A DNA stretch of 64,000 bases from Candidatus Gastranaerophilales bacterium (GCA_944323935.1 CALUUJ010000003.1:1-64000), one strand, 5' to 3'; shown: positions 45,526 to 56,229, counted from the first letter of the stretch. The notes: generated by a model from the sequence alone, not told the origin. Translations and numbers: made by a program.

Positions 45526-46079
45526 TGAATATTATTTTATCAACGATAGATGCAATATCTAACTGGGCAAGGTCAAACTCATTATGGCCATTAACTTTTG
45601 CTACATCTTGCTGTGGCATAGAAATGATGTCAGTATCAGCTTCAGATTATGATATAGCAAGATTTGGATCTGAAGTTTTCAGAGCTTCTCCAAGGCAAGC
45701 GGATTTGTTAATTATAGCAGGTACAATAACTCATAAAATGGCACCTTTACTATTAAAGTTATACGAACAAATGCCCGAACCAAAATATGTTATTGCAATG
45801 GGTGCTTGTGCTTGTAGTGGCGGAATGTTTAAAAATGATTCATACTCTGTTGTTTACGGGGCAGATAAGATTATTCCCGTCGATATTTATTTACCTATGT
45901 GTCCGCCAAAACCTGAAGCTCTTATTGATGCTATAAGAAAACTTCAATCAGAAATAAAAAATGAATCTTTGACTACAAGAAAAGAACTTATAGCAAAACA
46001 TAAGTCTAAATTAAAGATTCAAGATGACCTTGATATTTTAATACAAGAAGATGTTAATATTTTTAAAATGGGGATATAG
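45525..46079 (+). CDS. nuoB: complex I subunit B (NuoB/NdhK)
   Basis: The 184-residue subunit carries the N2 [4Fe-4S] cluster next to the quinone site. All four ligands are visible: the tandem C29-C30 in [11 protein letters not shown], the Cys in [11 protein letters not shown] and the Cys in [14 protein letters not shown]. Conserved arginines ([20 protein letters not shown]) flank the cluster. It overlaps nuoA by one base. In this operon it also connects the peripheral arm to the membrane domain without NuoE/F/G. Confidence 0.96.
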   Translation: MNIILSTIDAISNWARSNSLWPLTFATSCCGIEMMSVSASDYDIARFGSEVFRASPRQADLLIIAGTITHKMAPLLLKLYEQMPEPKYVIAMGACACSGGMFKNDSYSVVYGADKIIPVDIYLPMCPPKPEALIDAIRKLQSEIKNESLTTRKELIAKHKSKLKIQDDLDILIQEDVNIFKMGI

Positions 46080-46082
46080 TTT

Positions 46083-46535
46083 GTGTTTAAAGAATTTGAA
46101 ACAAAATTTGATATATTAAATAAGACTATAATTCTACCAAATATTCAAGAATTTTATATTAAAAAAGAGAATATAAAAGAAACATTAAGGTACTTGAAAA
46201 ATTCTCCGGAGACAATATTTTCAAGGCTAGATTGCATTATAGCAAAAGATAATTCAAAGAATTTTACTGTCAGCTACATTTTAAACTCTGATACATATAA
46301 TACAAAATGTGCAATAAGTTATTATTTGGACTACGAAGAAGCAGAGACAGTAAGCATTTCCGATATATATAAAAATGCAACTTGGGACGAGAGAGAAATT
46401 TATGACCTATTTGGCATTAAATTTAATAATCACCCAAACCTAAAACGAATTCTGCTGCCAAATTCCTTTAAAGGGAATCCTTTAAGAAAAGACTACATTG
46501 CAAATGATGAAAGACTCAAATGGAATAATGACTAA
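46083..46535 (+). CDS. nuoC: complex I subunit C (NuoC/NdhJ)
   Basis: A 150-residue separate NuoC (30 kDa subunit), not fused to NuoD. The family block [23 protein letters not shown] followed by [10 protein letters not shown] and GNPLRKDY is intact. It starts with GTG three bases after nuoB, with GGGG nine bases upstream. It overlaps nuoD by 8 bases. Confidence 0.94.
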   Translation: MFKEFETKFDILNKTIILPNIQEFYIKKENIKETLRYLKNSPETIFSRLDCIIAKDNSKNFTVSYILNSDTYNTKCAISYYLDYEEAETVSISDIYKNATWDEREIYDLFGIKFNNHPNLKRILLPNSFKGNPLRKDYIANDERLKWNND

Positions 46536-47643
46536 AACTTCTGAACGTACAATGCAAATAAATATAGGACCGCAACACCCATCAACACATGGAGTGTTAA
46601 GAATGCTTGTAACTTTAAGTGGTGAACAAATTATAAAAATAGAACCCATAATAGGATACCTGCACCGCGGTATGGAAAAAATGGCAGAAACAAGAACATA
46701 TCTGCAATATTTACCTATTGTTGACAGGGTTGATTATCTTTCAGGATTTTTCTGTTCATATGCTTACATTTCAGCTATTGAAAATTTAATTAATACAGAT
46801 ATCCCAATAAAAGCGAAATATATAAGAACACTTACAATGGAAATGAACAGAATTTCATCGCATCTTCTTTGGTTTGGATGTTATCTGCTTGATTTAGGAG
46901 CCACATCACCATTATTTTACACTTTCATTGAAAGGGAAAAAATATTAAATATTTTTGAAGATTTAACAGGTTCAAGAATGATGTATAACTACTATACTTT
47001 TGGCGGTGTTAAAAGTGATATAGAGAAAGAACTTTTAATAAGAATTAAAAAGTTTTCCAATGAATTTTTAAAAGCAGTTCAAGAATACGAAGACTTAATA
47101 ACAAACAACCCTATCTTTATTACAAGAACAAAAAACATAGGAATATTATCGAAAGAAGATGCAACAGAATATTCAATAACAGGTGCAAATTTAAGAGCCT
47201 GCGGAATACAAAAAGATTTAAGGAAAGACTCACCATACCTTATATACGATAATTTAGAATTTTCTGTTCCTATAGGAAAAATTTCAGATTCTCACTCCAG
47301 ATACCTTATGAGAATAAAGGAAATGAAAGAAAGTAATAAAATAATAAATCAATGTACAGATTGGCTTTTATCAAATATAGAAGACAAAGAAATAAATACA
47401 AAAATAAATCCATTAACAATAAAACCAAAGGGAACTGCTTTAGGAGAAGTAGAATCAACAAGAGGACTTCTACAATGCTATATAGAAGCAAACGGAACAG
47501 AATTTCCAAACCGAATTAAGTGGAGAACTCCGTCATTTTATGCAACACAAGCAATTAATACAATTGCAAAAGGATTTATGCTTCCTGATTTGATGGCAAT
47601 CTTTGGCAGCTTAGATATAATCATGCCGGAGGTAGACAGATAA
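46528..47643 (+). CDS. nuoD: complex I subunit D (NuoD/NdhH)
   Basis: The 49 kDa subunit (371 residues) contains the quinone-binding residues in [16 protein letters not shown] and [20 protein letters not shown], and ends with the canonical [11 protein letters not shown] ... [10 protein letters not shown]. The hydrogenase-like cysteines are absent, as expected for complex I rather than a Ni-Fe hydrogenase. The ATG at 46528 overlaps the nuoC stop (ATGACTAA) and matches the cyanobacterial NdhH start (MTK); the open frame extends 10 codons upstream. Confidence 0.95.
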   Translation: MTKTSERTMQINIGPQHPSTHGVLRMLVTLSGEQIIKIEPIIGYLHRGMEKMAETRTYLQYLPIVDRVDYLSGFFCSYAYISAIENLINTDIPIKAKYIRTLTMEMNRISSHLLWFGCYLLDLGATSPLFYTFIEREKILNIFEDLTGSRMMYNYYTFGGVKSDIEKELLIRIKKFSNEFLKAVQEYEDLITNNPIFITRTKNIGILSKEDATEYSITGANLRACGIQKDLRKDSPYLIYDNLEFSVPIGKISDSHSRYLMRIKEMKESNKIINQCTDWLLSNIEDKEINTKINPLTIKPKGTALGEVESTRGLLQCYIEANGTEFPNRIKWRTPSFYATQAINTIAKGFMLPDLMAIFGSLDIIMPEVDR

Positions 47644-48728
47644 TGAGTATATTTCATCTTATTTTTGTCGAATATCTTTTAAAATTTAACATTCCCGAAT
47701 GGTTAATTTTTGTATTATGGCAAATCATTTGTTTTATTTTTATAAGTTTATTAATGATTTTTGCAGTATTATTTTTAGTTTTATTTGAAAGAAAATACCT
47801 TGCTTTTTTCACAAGAAGAAAAGGTCCAAATAGAGTCGGTCTTTATGGATGTCTGCAAACAGTAGCAGATGGAATAAAAATATTATTCAAAGAAAATATA
47901 ATGCCAAAAAATGCAGATAAATTTATTTATTTTGTTGCACCAATTATAGTTTTTGCACCCATTTTAACAGTATATTCACTAATACCTTTTTCATCAGACA
48001 TTAATTCTTACAAATCAGATATTGGTATTTTATTATTTTTGGCAATATTATCACTCCCTATAGCCGGCGTTTTATTTGCAGGATATTCAAGCGGAAATAA
48101 ATATTCTTTAATTGGAGGCCTTCGTTCTTGTATACAGGCAATAAGTTCTGAAATTCCAATATTTCTTGTACTTACAGGCATAGTTATACTAACAGGTTCT
48201 ATGAATTTAAATGAGATAGTAAAAGCTCAGTATTCATTTTCACAATGGAATATTTTTCCTTCAATATTAGGTTTTATAATATTTTTCATTTGTTCATTAA
48301 TAACATTAAACAGAATCCCTTTTGATTTTCCCGAAGCGGAAAGTGAACTTGTTGCAGGTTATAACAGCGAATATTCAGGCATGAAGTTTGCAATGTTTTT
48401 TCTTGGAGAATACGCCTTAACCTTCATTTTTAGTGCATACACTGCTACTTTATTTTTAGGCGGATACAATTCACCTTTTGGATTTTATATAGCTGATTTG
48501 TTTGATTTAACATTAATCACCGGAGAAATTATAAGAAATATTGAACAATTTTTCTGGTTAATATTAAAAACTTTCTTTTTAATATTAATAATAATGTGGA
48601 TACGAGCAGCCTACCCAAGATTTAAGACAGAAAAAGCACTTGAACTTTGCTGGTATATTTTTATACCTTTAGCAATTTTTAATCTGTTTGTTTTATGTAT
48701 TGTTCAATATTTTAGGGGGATTGTATGA
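47643..48728 (+). CDS. nuoH: complex I subunit H (NuoH/NdhA)
   Basis: The 361-residue membrane subunit has about eight helices and the conserved RRKGPNRVGLYGCLQTVADGIK loop that helps form the quinone tunnel, plus NRIPFDFPEAESELVAGYNSEYSGM, with the acidic residues implicated in coupling. It is in the usual place between nuoD and nuoI, overlapping both by 1 and 4 bases respectively. Confidence 0.95.
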   Translation: MSIFHLIFVEYLLKFNIPEWLIFVLWQIICFIFISLLMIFAVLFLVLFERKYLAFFTRRKGPNRVGLYGCLQTVADGIKILFKENIMPKNADKFIYFVAPIIVFAPILTVYSLIPFSSDINSYKSDIGILLFLAILSLPIAGVLFAGYSSGNKYSLIGGLRSCIQAISSEIPIFLVLTGIVILTGSMNLNEIVKAQYSFSQWNIFPSILGFIIFFICSLITLNRIPFDFPEAESELVAGYNSEYSGMKFAMFFLGEYALTFIFSAYTATLFLGGYNSPFGFYIADLFDLTLITGEIIRNIEQFFWLILKTFFLILIIMWIRAAYPRFKTEKALELCWYIFIPLAIFNLFVLCIVQYFRGIV

Positions 48729-49090
48729 TAAAAAATTTTATTTACCCTATAAAAGAATTGATTAAAGGACTTTTAACCGTATTAAAAAACGGTTTTAAAG
48801 AGAAAGTAACACTTGAATACCCCGAAAAGAAAAAAGTTCTTAATAACAATTTTAGAGGTAAAATTAAATACGATAAAACAAAATGTATCAAATGCAAAAT
48901 TTGTCAAAAAGTATGCCCTGCAAAAGGGACCATAGAAATAAACGAAACATTTAAAATAGACTATAGTCAATGTATATTCTGTGCTAATTGTGTTGAATTT
49001 TGCCCGAAAGGTGCATTAAAAATAACAAAAGAATACGAATTAGCAACAAACAATAAAAATGAATTAATATTCAATGAGGGAATAAATTAA
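48725..49090 (+). CDS. nuoI: complex I subunit I, 2[4Fe-4S] ferredoxin (NuoI/NdhI)
   Basis: A short 121-residue subunit with two intact CX2CX2CX3CP motifs: CIKCKICQKVCP and CIFCANCVEFCP. These hold clusters N6a and N6b. It is shorter than NuoI of many 14-subunit enzymes. In the absence of NuoE/F/G, this is the outermost cluster-bearing subunit and so the likely entry point for electrons, for example from ferredoxin, as in the cyanobacterial complex. That role is inferred. Confidence 0.94.
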   Translation: MIKNFIYPIKELIKGLLTVLKNGFKEKVTLEYPEKKKVLNNNFRGKIKYDKTKCIKCKICQKVCPAKGTIEINETFKIDYSQCIFCANCVEFCPKGALKITKEYELATNNKNELIFNEGIN

Positions 49091-49626
49091 TGGAACAATT
49101 AAATGTAATTATATTTTATATAATTTCCGCAATTATTATATTTTCAAGTATTGCTGTAATTTTTACAAAAAAAATAATGAAAAGTGTATTTTTTGCATTA
49201 GTAACATTTATTTGTTTCGGACTTCTATTTTTCTTCTTAAATGCTCTTTTTAACGGAGTAATTCAAATTTCAATATATGGAATAGCCCTATGTATTCTTT
49301 TTGCTATTGCAGTTATGATTACAAACAATAATGTAGAAGAAACACAGAAAATAAATTTTTCTCCAAAACTAATTATGGCCTTTCTTGGAATTATAATGAT
49401 TACTTCAACCATTTTAATTTTTTTAAAAGAAACAATGATGTATGATTCCGTTTTTAAAACATACATTAACTCCTCGCATATATTAACAAGTCTTGATAAT
49501 ACTAAACAATTATCATCAGAACTCTTAACACACAATTTATACTCATTTGAGCTTTTAGGGCTTTATCTTTTAATCGTTCTCATCGGTATTTTAGTATTAT
49601 TAACTTTTAAAGGAGAATCAAAATAA
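49090..49626 (+). CDS. nuoJ: complex I subunit J (NuoJ/NdhG)
   Basis: The 178-residue membrane subunit has five helices and the conserved stretch SVFFALVTFICFGLLFFFLNA, which includes the pi-bulge helix region, followed by IQISIYGIALCILF. It belongs to the proximal membrane arm. It overlaps its neighbours by one base on each side. The periplasmic loop (about 105-140) is polar. Confidence 0.9.
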   Translation: MEQLNVIIFYIISAIIIFSSIAVIFTKKIMKSVFFALVTFICFGLLFFFLNALFNGVIQISIYGIALCILFAIAVMITNNNVEETQKINFSPKLIMAFLGIIMITSTILIFLKETMMYDSVFKTYINSSHILTSLDNTKQLSSELLTHNLYSFELLGLYLLIVLIGILVLLTFKGESK

Positions 49627-49940
49627 TGTTTGAAATTACATTGTATCATTATTTAGTTTTATCTTTAATTCTTTTTGCAATAGGTTTTATTGGAATTATA
49701 ATTTCAAAAAATATTATAAAAGTTCTAATATGTATAGAGATAGTAATGTCAGCAATAAACTTAAATTTCATAGCATTTACAGCATACAAAAACTATCTTT
49801 TCTTATCCGGTATGATATTTGCTTTATTTATAACTGCAATTTCAGCAGTACAAACAGCAATAGGACTCGTATTAATATATCAAATATATAAAAATAAAGA
49901 GAAAATTACATCAGAAGAGATTGAGGAGCTAAAAGGTTAA
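49626..49940 (+). CDS. nuoK: complex I subunit K (NuoK/NdhE)
   Basis: The 104-residue protein has three helices with the conserved acidic residues, one in IKVLICIEIVMSAINLNFIA and another at the end of the next helix region. It is the MnhC-like antiporter-related subunit of the membrane arm. It overlaps its neighbours by one base. Confidence 0.94.
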   Translation: MFEITLYHYLVLSLILFAIGFIGIIISKNIIKVLICIEIVMSAINLNFIAFTAYKNYLFLSGMIFALFITAISAVQTAIGLVLIYQIYKNKEKITSEEIEELKG

Positions 49941-51766
49941 TGGATTTTTTTGCTAATAATATATTCCTAATAATGTTTCTTCCATTATGGATTTGTCTGA
50001 TAATCATTTCAGGTGCCTTTATCAGATTAACTGAAAACCGAAAAATGACTATCTTTTTGACATCAATTTCAACTTTAACTGGCTTGATTTTCTCAATTGC
50101 GCTTTTTAATCATATAAAAAGCCCCCAACCAATAGTTATAGAAGATTCATTTTCTTGGCTTAATATTGATAATCTTAATATTTATCTTGGAGTTTTACTT
50201 GATTCAACTTCGGCTATATTCCTTGTTATTTTAATGTTAATAAGTTTATTAATCCAAATTTATTCATATGGATATATGAAAAACAAAGAAGAATTTAATA
50301 AGTATTTTATATATTTGAATTTTTTCAACTTTGCTATGACAGGATTAATACTTTCCCCAAACTTAATACAATTATATATTTTTTGGGAACTCGTAGGAGT
50401 TGCAAGTTATCTTTTAATAGGGTTCTTTCACAAAAAAGAAGATGTATCACTATCTGCAAAGAAAGTATTCATTATTAACAGATTTGGAGACACTGCACTT
50501 TTAGCAGGAATCATATTTTTTGCATATTTTTCAATAACATATATGAATCAACAACCAAATGAATTCTTAGCGTTCAGCGATTTAGACTATTTTCATAACC
50601 AACTTCAAAGTTTGACATACCCAAATGTATACAATTTAGTTTTATCTTTATTTTTAATCGGAGCATTTGTAAAATCAGCTCAATTTCCGTTTCAACAATG
50701 GCTAATAGATGCAATGAAAGCGCCTACACCCGTAAGTGCATTGATTCATTCTGCTACGATGGTGTGTGCAGGTATATTTTTAATAATTAGAATATATCCT
50801 TTATTATCTGACGCATTATTAAACATAATATTATCTATTGGGCTTATAACTGCTGTTTTATGTGCATTTATAGCTATTTCTCAAAATAATATAAAAAAAA
50901 TGCTTGCATATTCAACATCTTCTCAATTAGGACTAATGTTTACAGCGATTGGATTACAATCTATCCCTGTTGCAATAATATATTTAGTTATACATTCTTT
51001 TACAAAAGCTTTACTATTCTTATGTACAGGGAATATTTCACAAATTTCAAATTCAATAGAAACAAAAGATATATCTGGATTAAGAAAAATCGATTTTTAT
51101 CTGGCAATTTATTGGATAATTGGAGCATTGTCACTCTCAGGACTTTTCTTTGGCGGTTTCACCTCTAAAGAAATGCTATTAAATATAGCAGAAAACAATA
51201 AATCAATATTATTTTTAATTCTGTTAACATCTTTTATGAGTACTTTCTATATTTTTAGAACTTATTTCAATATCTTTGAAGGAAACAAAAGAGAAGAATA
51301 TAAAATAATAAATGAAAAATCAATGTCGTTTGCTTTAATGACAATGGTGATATTTGTAATATTTCCAGGATTTTTATTCAAAGTTTCGCAAATAAATATG
51401 ATATGTCTACTCGCATTCGGAGTTGGAATAACAGCTATATTTTCCGCATATTTCAGTAATAAATGCAATAAAATTATGATTCCGCCTATGCTATATAAAT
51501 TATCTCAAAATGAGCTTTTTATCCCTAACTTATATAATTTCATAGGCAGATTGTTTAATTTAATATATTTTGCAGTAAATATAATTGATAATTATGTTAT
51601 AGAAGGAATTATTAATATAACTGTAAAAATAACAAAATTTATCTCAAATATAATTTCTAAACTTCAAAACGGTAATATTCAAACTTATGTTTCATATTCG
51701 ATTTTTTCAATCGGAATAATACTGTTAATTATTTTATACTTATATTTTATGGCGTTGAGGAGTTAA
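49940..51766 (+). CDS. nuoL: complex I subunit L (NuoL/NdhF)
   Basis: The 608-residue distal antiporter-like subunit has the QIYSYGYM helix, the charged FWELVGVASYLLIG motif, the conserved lysine region WLIDAMKAPTPVSALIHSATMV and a C-terminal extension with further helices, consistent with the lateral helix that braces the membrane arm. About 15-16 helices are predicted. Full length for the family. Confidence 0.95.
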   Translation: MDFFANNIFLIMFLPLWICLIIISGAFIRLTENRKMTIFLTSISTLTGLIFSIALFNHIKSPQPIVIEDSFSWLNIDNLNIYLGVLLDSTSAIFLVILMLISLLIQIYSYGYMKNKEEFNKYFIYLNFFNFAMTGLILSPNLIQLYIFWELVGVASYLLIGFFHKKEDVSLSAKKVFIINRFGDTALLAGIIFFAYFSITYMNQQPNEFLAFSDLDYFHNQLQSLTYPNVYNLVLSLFLIGAFVKSAQFPFQQWLIDAMKAPTPVSALIHSATMVCAGIFLIIRIYPLLSDALLNIILSIGLITAVLCAFIAISQNNIKKMLAYSTSSQLGLMFTAIGLQSIPVAIIYLVIHSFTKALLFLCTGNISQISNSIETKDISGLRKIDFYLAIYWIIGALSLSGLFFGGFTSKEMLLNIAENNKSILFLILLTSFMSTFYIFRTYFNIFEGNKREEYKIINEKSMSFALMTMVIFVIFPGFLFKVSQINMICLLAFGVGITAIFSAYFSNKCNKIMIPPMLYKLSQNELFIPNLYNFIGRLFNLIYFAVNIIDNYVIEGIINITVKITKFISNIISKLQNGNIQTYVSYSIFSIGIILLIILYLYFMALRS

Positions 51767-51767
51767 T

Positions 51768-53273
51768 ATGATAGATAATTTTATTCCTTTAATAGTCTTT
51801 ACACCATTAATAATGAGCTTAATTTTATATAGTCCGTTTATAGCTGATGATGAAAAAATAATCAGAAGAGTATCAAAAGGATTCATAACTATTCATTTTG
51901 CATTAACCGTACTATGCAGTATTTTCTTTAATTTCTCAAATCCAGACTTTATAATTGAAACAGACTATCAATGGATTGATATATTAGGAATAAATGCCAA
52001 TTTCGCATTTGATTCTTTAACAATGCTATTTGTTACACTAACTTCTTTTATATTCCTAATATCAATTTATTTAAGTAAAAGTATGATAAAAAAATCATAC
52101 AGATTATATTACGCTCTAATATTTATTCTATTAACAGCAATTCTTGGAGTATTTAGTGCAAAAGATATATTTTTATTCTTTATGTTTTGGGAACTTGAAT
52201 TAATCCCAATGTATTTACTAATACAGAAATGGGGGAGCGGAAATAAACAAAAGACTGCAATGAAATTTCTCTTATATACATTCTTCGGAAGTATATTTAT
52301 ATTATTAGGATTTTTAATTTTATACTATCTAAATTTTAAACTTACAGGTACCTTAAGTAGTGATATTAATGATATAGATATAATTTCAGCACCTAAAGTA
52401 CTAAGAGATTTAATCTTCTTCCTTTTATTAATAGGTTTTGGAGTTAAACTTCCTATAATACCATTACACGGCTGGTTAAGCGATGTGCATTCACAAGCAC
52501 CAACTCCGGTTAGTATTATATTGTCATCTATACTTCTAAAACTTGGAGCATACGGTATTTTAAGATTTAACCTGCAAATGTTTAATTATGAGTTTCAAGT
52601 TTTTGCAATATATATAATGCTTTTTGCTTTAATAAACATAATATATGCCAGTTTCTGTGCAATTATGCAAAAAGATATAAAAAGAATTATTGCTTTTTCA
52701 GGAATAGCAAATATGGGAATATTTTTACTTGGCATATCTTCACTAAATTCAATAGGAATAACAGGCGGAATATTTCAACTGTTCTCACATGCATTTATAA
52801 GTGCCGGGTTATTCACAATAGCTGGCTTAATATACATTAAATGCGGAACAAAAAATATAACCAGAATAACAGGCCTCGGTGAAAAAATGCCAAGACTTAT
52901 GTTTATCTCTATACCAATATTATTAGCTTCAATCGGCACACCATTATTATGTGGTTTTATAGCTGAGTTTTTAAGTTTTACAGGTGCATTTTTAATGCAA
53001 ACGGAAGGAATATTTGACGCAAAAGCATTATCTTTAACAGCGCTAAGCGTCTTAATATTTTCAAGTATATACATATTAAAAATCTTCCACGGAGTATTTT
53101 TTAACACTATAAAAATGAAAAACAGAAAAATATCTGATATAAACACAAAACAACTTACAATTTTATGTTTGCTGACAATATGCATAATAATTTTCGGCAT
53201 ATTCCCATTCTTATTGACAGACATAATCAGAGAATATACAAATATCACATATAATCCGCAAGGAGTATTTTAA
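51768..53273 (+). CDS. nuoM: complex I subunit M (NuoM/NdhD)
   Basis: The 501-residue antiporter-like subunit has the catalytic Glu in FFMFWELELIPMYLLI, the lysine region LPIIPLHGWLSDVHSQAPTPV and the Lys/His helix AFSGIANMGIFLLGI. About 14 helices are predicted. It begins one base after the nuoL stop and ends overlapping nuoN by one base. Confidence 0.95.
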   Translation: MIDNFIPLIVFTPLIMSLILYSPFIADDEKIIRRVSKGFITIHFALTVLCSIFFNFSNPDFIIETDYQWIDILGINANFAFDSLTMLFVTLTSFIFLISIYLSKSMIKKSYRLYYALIFILLTAILGVFSAKDIFLFFMFWELELIPMYLLIQKWGSGNKQKTAMKFLLYTFFGSIFILLGFLILYYLNFKLTGTLSSDINDIDIISAPKVLRDLIFFLLLIGFGVKLPIIPLHGWLSDVHSQAPTPVSIILSSILLKLGAYGILRFNLQMFNYEFQVFAIYIMLFALINIIYASFCAIMQKDIKRIIAFSGIANMGIFLLGISSLNSIGITGGIFQLFSHAFISAGLFTIAGLIYIKCGTKNITRITGLGEKMPRLMFISIPILLASIGTPLLCGFIAEFLSFTGAFLMQTEGIFDAKALSLTALSVLIFSSIYILKIFHGVFFNTIKMKNRKISDINTKQLTILCLLTICIIIFGIFPFLLTDIIREYTNITYNPQGVF

Positions 53274-54709
53274 TGGAAATAATAAAAGATATACAATCGG
53301 CATTTTTACCCGAATTAATTTTAATAATATTTATACTTATCAATATTATTTTTTCACTTTTCATAAGAAAAAATACTTATAGAATCGCCCAAATAACAAC
53401 GATATCAGCAATTACTTTAGCTGGGTTAGCTATATTCTTTATACAAATTAACCCAACATATTTGGCATTTAATGAAGTATATATTTCAACCATATATACA
53501 ACTTCATTTAAAATAATGATACTCATATCAGGATTACTCGTAATTCTTTCATCCAATAACTTTATAAGAGAAAAAAGACATAAATCTTTTGAATTCTTCA
53601 CCATATTCCTAGCCGGAATATTAAGCGCATTTTCAATAATCTCATCTAATGATTTTATAAGTACATTTATATCTATTGAACTATTAAGTGTTTGCTGCTA
53701 CTTTTTAACATCATTTAGAAGAAATCACAAATCAAAAGAAGCTGCACTAAAATATTTAGTAACAGGAGCTAGTTCTTCTGCAATATTATTATTAGGAATT
53801 TCATACTTATATGGAATTACAGGAAATATTAATTTCTCAAATATTTCTGATGCAATATCAACATCAGGAATAAACATAATGTTTATAATTTCTTGTATAC
53901 TAATAATAAGTGCACTAACTTTTAAACTTGGATGTATTCCATTCAATAACTGGATTATTGATATATATGAAGGTTCAACATACGGTGTAGGAACATATTT
54001 ATCGCTAATTCCAAAGATTGCAGCTATTGGACTAATTTCAAGATTATTTGTGTTTATATTTTCATATAGTCCAATAATACAAATACTAACAGCAATTATT
54101 GCACTATGTTCAATCATATATTCTGCAATAGGCGGAATAAAACAAACAAATATAAAAAGACTCTACGCCTATAGTTCTATTTTACAATCCGGATTTTTAT
54201 TATTAGCTGCAAGCTGTGTAAGTGTATATGGATTTTCTTGTTTAATATTCTATATTTTTACATATATTTTTATGAATATTGGAATTTGGAATACAGCAAT
54301 TATTTATACAACAAATTATCAAAGTGATGAAATAATAGATTATAAAGGAATATTTTATAAGAATCCATATTTTTCAATAGCCTATACAATATGCTTAATA
54401 TCTTTAGCCGGATTACCGCCAACAAGCGGATTTTTATCAAAGCTATATTTATTTTCAGCTCTATCCAGAGAAGATTTCACCTACCTGATAATATTATTTC
54501 TAACCCTTTGTGCAACAGTCATAAGCCTATTTTTATATTTTAAAATTATTAAAGTAATTTATGAAAAAAATTCACAAGATACAAAAATAATAAAAAATAT
54601 TACCTTTGGAAAAATTATTCTTTATGTATGCAGTATCATAACAATATTAATCTGTATATATCCAAATGAATTTATTAAATTATCTCAGATAATAGCATAT
54701 TACATGTAA
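53273..54709 (+). CDS. nuoN: complex I subunit N (NuoN/NdhB)
   Basis: The 478-residue antiporter-like subunit has the SIELLSVCCYFLTSFRR charged helix, KYLVTGASSSAILLLGISYLYG, and the lysine in LTFKLGCIPFNNWIIDIYEG. It is the last gene of the operon and is followed by a strong terminator. With A, B, C, D, H, I, J, K, L and M it completes the eleven subunits. Confidence 0.94.
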   Translation: MEIIKDIQSAFLPELILIIFILINIIFSLFIRKNTYRIAQITTISAITLAGLAIFFIQINPTYLAFNEVYISTIYTTSFKIMILISGLLVILSSNNFIREKRHKSFEFFTIFLAGILSAFSIISSNDFISTFISIELLSVCCYFLTSFRRNHKSKEAALKYLVTGASSSAILLLGISYLYGITGNINFSNISDAISTSGINIMFIISCILIISALTFKLGCIPFNNWIIDIYEGSTYGVGTYLSLIPKIAAIGLISRLFVFIFSYSPIIQILTAIIALCSIIYSAIGGIKQTNIKRLYAYSSILQSGFLLLAASCVSVYGFSCLIFYIFTYIFMNIGIWNTAIIYTTNYQSDEIIDYKGIFYKNPYFSIAYTICLISLAGLPPTSGFLSKLYLFSALSREDFTYLIILFLTLCATVISLFLYFKIIKVIYEKNSQDTKIIKNITFGKIILYVCSIITILICIYPNEFIKLSQIIAYYM

Positions 54710-54710
54710 G

Positions 54711-54734
54711 AAAGAGGTCACAAATGACCTCTTT
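54711..54734. terminator. terminator of the nuo operon
   Basis: A perfect 10-bp AAAGAGGTCA/TGACCTCTTT hairpin with a CAAA loop is followed by a T run. It separates nuoN from a convergent small gene. Confidence 0.88.
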
Positions 54735-54757
54735 TTTAAACTTTTATCTTCTTCTTT

Positions 54758-55060
54758 TTAGTAATCTTTCCAGTTTGGATACTTATAATTAATACTATGA
54801 TTATAAAAGTCTAAATCAGTATAAGCTCCAGGAACAATATAATTATATACTCTTTTTAAAACATCCATAGGAGCATTAGGTTCAACATAAGGCTCTCTAT
54901 AAGGATCTTGATTTGTAACTTGCATCATTTTAGCCATTTCAGCAGAATAACCGGTATTGACCATAAACTGTTCTGTCGTCATATATGTATTATCAACAAA
55001 AGCATTTGAAGCTAAAGAACTTGCTAAAAATATTGTAAGAATAAAAGCTATCTTTCTCAT
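54758..55060 (-). CDS. small secreted protein of unknown function, 100 aa
   Basis: I do not recognise this protein. It has a signal peptide (about 1-20, ending LASNA), then a Met-rich, Tyr/Pro-rich mature region (TTEQFMVNTGYSAEMAKMMQV, EPYVEPNAPMD, HSINYKYPNWKDY). An AAGGGG site precedes the ATG. It would be periplasmic or surface-exposed. It lies 58 bases downstream of ispG and could be in its transcript. Confidence 0.72.
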   Translation of the reverse strand: MRKIAFILTIFLASSLASNAFVDNTYMTTEQFMVNTGYSAEMAKMMQVTNQDPYREPYVEPNAPMDVLKRVYNYIVPGAYTDLDFYNHSINYKYPNWKDY

Positions 55061-55118
55061 TAAAAAATCCCCTTCATTATATAAACATGATAGCCTATTT
55101 TTTCAGAGAATGCAACAT

Positions 55119-56174
55119 TTAAACATTCTCCATTTGTATGAGATTTATAAATTCATCAACAAGCTTTTCTTCAGGTAAACGCTTAATAATTTCACCTTTT
55201 TTGAAAATATAACCTTCTTTTATACCGCCTGCAATACCATAATCAGCATGTTTCGCTTCACCGGGACCATTTACGGCACATCCCATAACCGCAATAGTAA
55301 GAGGTTTATCAAAATTTTCCAATTTTTTCTCAACTTCTTTTGCTAATGAAATTAAATCAATTTGAGTTCTACCGCAAGTAGGACAAGAAACAAAATTTAT
55401 TCCTCTTTTTCTTAATCCTAAAGATTTTAATATTAAAAATCCTGCTTTTACTTCTTCTATAGGAGAATCAGTAAGCGAAACCCTGATAGTATCACCAATT
55501 CCTTCAGCAAGTAAAGTACCTAATCCGACCGCTGATTTAATTATACCCCCGGTATAAGTACCGGCTTCAGTAACTCCAAGATGGAGAGGATAATCAACTT
55601 TATTAGCAATTAGCCTATATGCTTCTATGGTTGTTAATACATCACTGGATTTTAACGAAATTTTAATTTTATCAAAATTATTATCTTCCAAAATTTTAAC
55701 ATGCCTCATAGCACTCATAACCATCTTTTCTGCAAGCGGTATATCCATTTGCTCAAACTCTTTTTCCAAAGAACCGCCGTTAATACCGATTCTGATAGGA
55801 ACATCATTTATTTTTGCAAGTTCAACAACTTTCTTTGTATGTTCTTCTTTTCCAATGTTGCCCGGATTAATTCTTAAAGCATCAATACCATTTTCAATAC
55901 AACGTATCGCAAGTCTATAGTCAAAATGAATATCAGCTATTAAAGGCAAAGGTGATTTCTTTTTTATTTCTTTTACCGCTTCAGCTGCATCCGGATTTAG
56001 AATTGCTAATCTTACAAGTTCACAACCTTGTTCATATAAATTGTAAATTTGTTTTAAGGTAGATTGAACATCTCTTGTATCCGTATTTGTCATTGATTGG
56101 ACTGATATAAGGGCATTCCCGCCTATCTTTATGTCACCAATTTGTATTTGTTTAGAAATTCTTCTTTGTATCAT
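55119..56174 (-). CDS. ispG: 4-hydroxy-3-methylbut-2-enyl diphosphate synthase
   Basis: IspG converts MEcPP to HMBPP in the MEP isoprenoid pathway using a [4Fe-4S] cluster. The 351-residue protein has the TIM-barrel start VQSMTNTDTRDVQSTLKQI, the INPGNIG and RIGINGGSLEKE segments, and the C-terminal cluster ligands in FVSCPTCGRTQIDL and MGCAVNGPGEAKHAD. This is the two-domain form lacking the plant insert. Isoprenoids are needed for the quinone side chain and peptidoglycan carrier. Confidence 0.97.
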   Translation of the reverse strand: MIQRRISKQIQIGDIKIGGNALISVQSMTNTDTRDVQSTLKQIYNLYEQGCELVRLAILNPDAAEAVKEIKKKSPLPLIADIHFDYRLAIRCIENGIDALRINPGNIGKEEHTKKVVELAKINDVPIRIGINGGSLEKEFEQMDIPLAEKMVMSAMRHVKILEDNNFDKIKISLKSSDVLTTIEAYRLIANKVDYPLHLGVTEAGTYTGGIIKSAVGLGTLLAEGIGDTIRVSLTDSPIEEVKAGFLILKSLGLRKRGINFVSCPTCGRTQIDLISLAKEVEKKLENFDKPLTIAVMGCAVNGPGEAKHADYGIAGGIKEGYIFKKGEIIKRLPEEKLVDEFINLIQMENV

Positions 56175-56229
56175 GATTTTATTATTCCTGTTATGATTAT
56201 CTTAGCATAAATAATGTTAGGGATATGAA

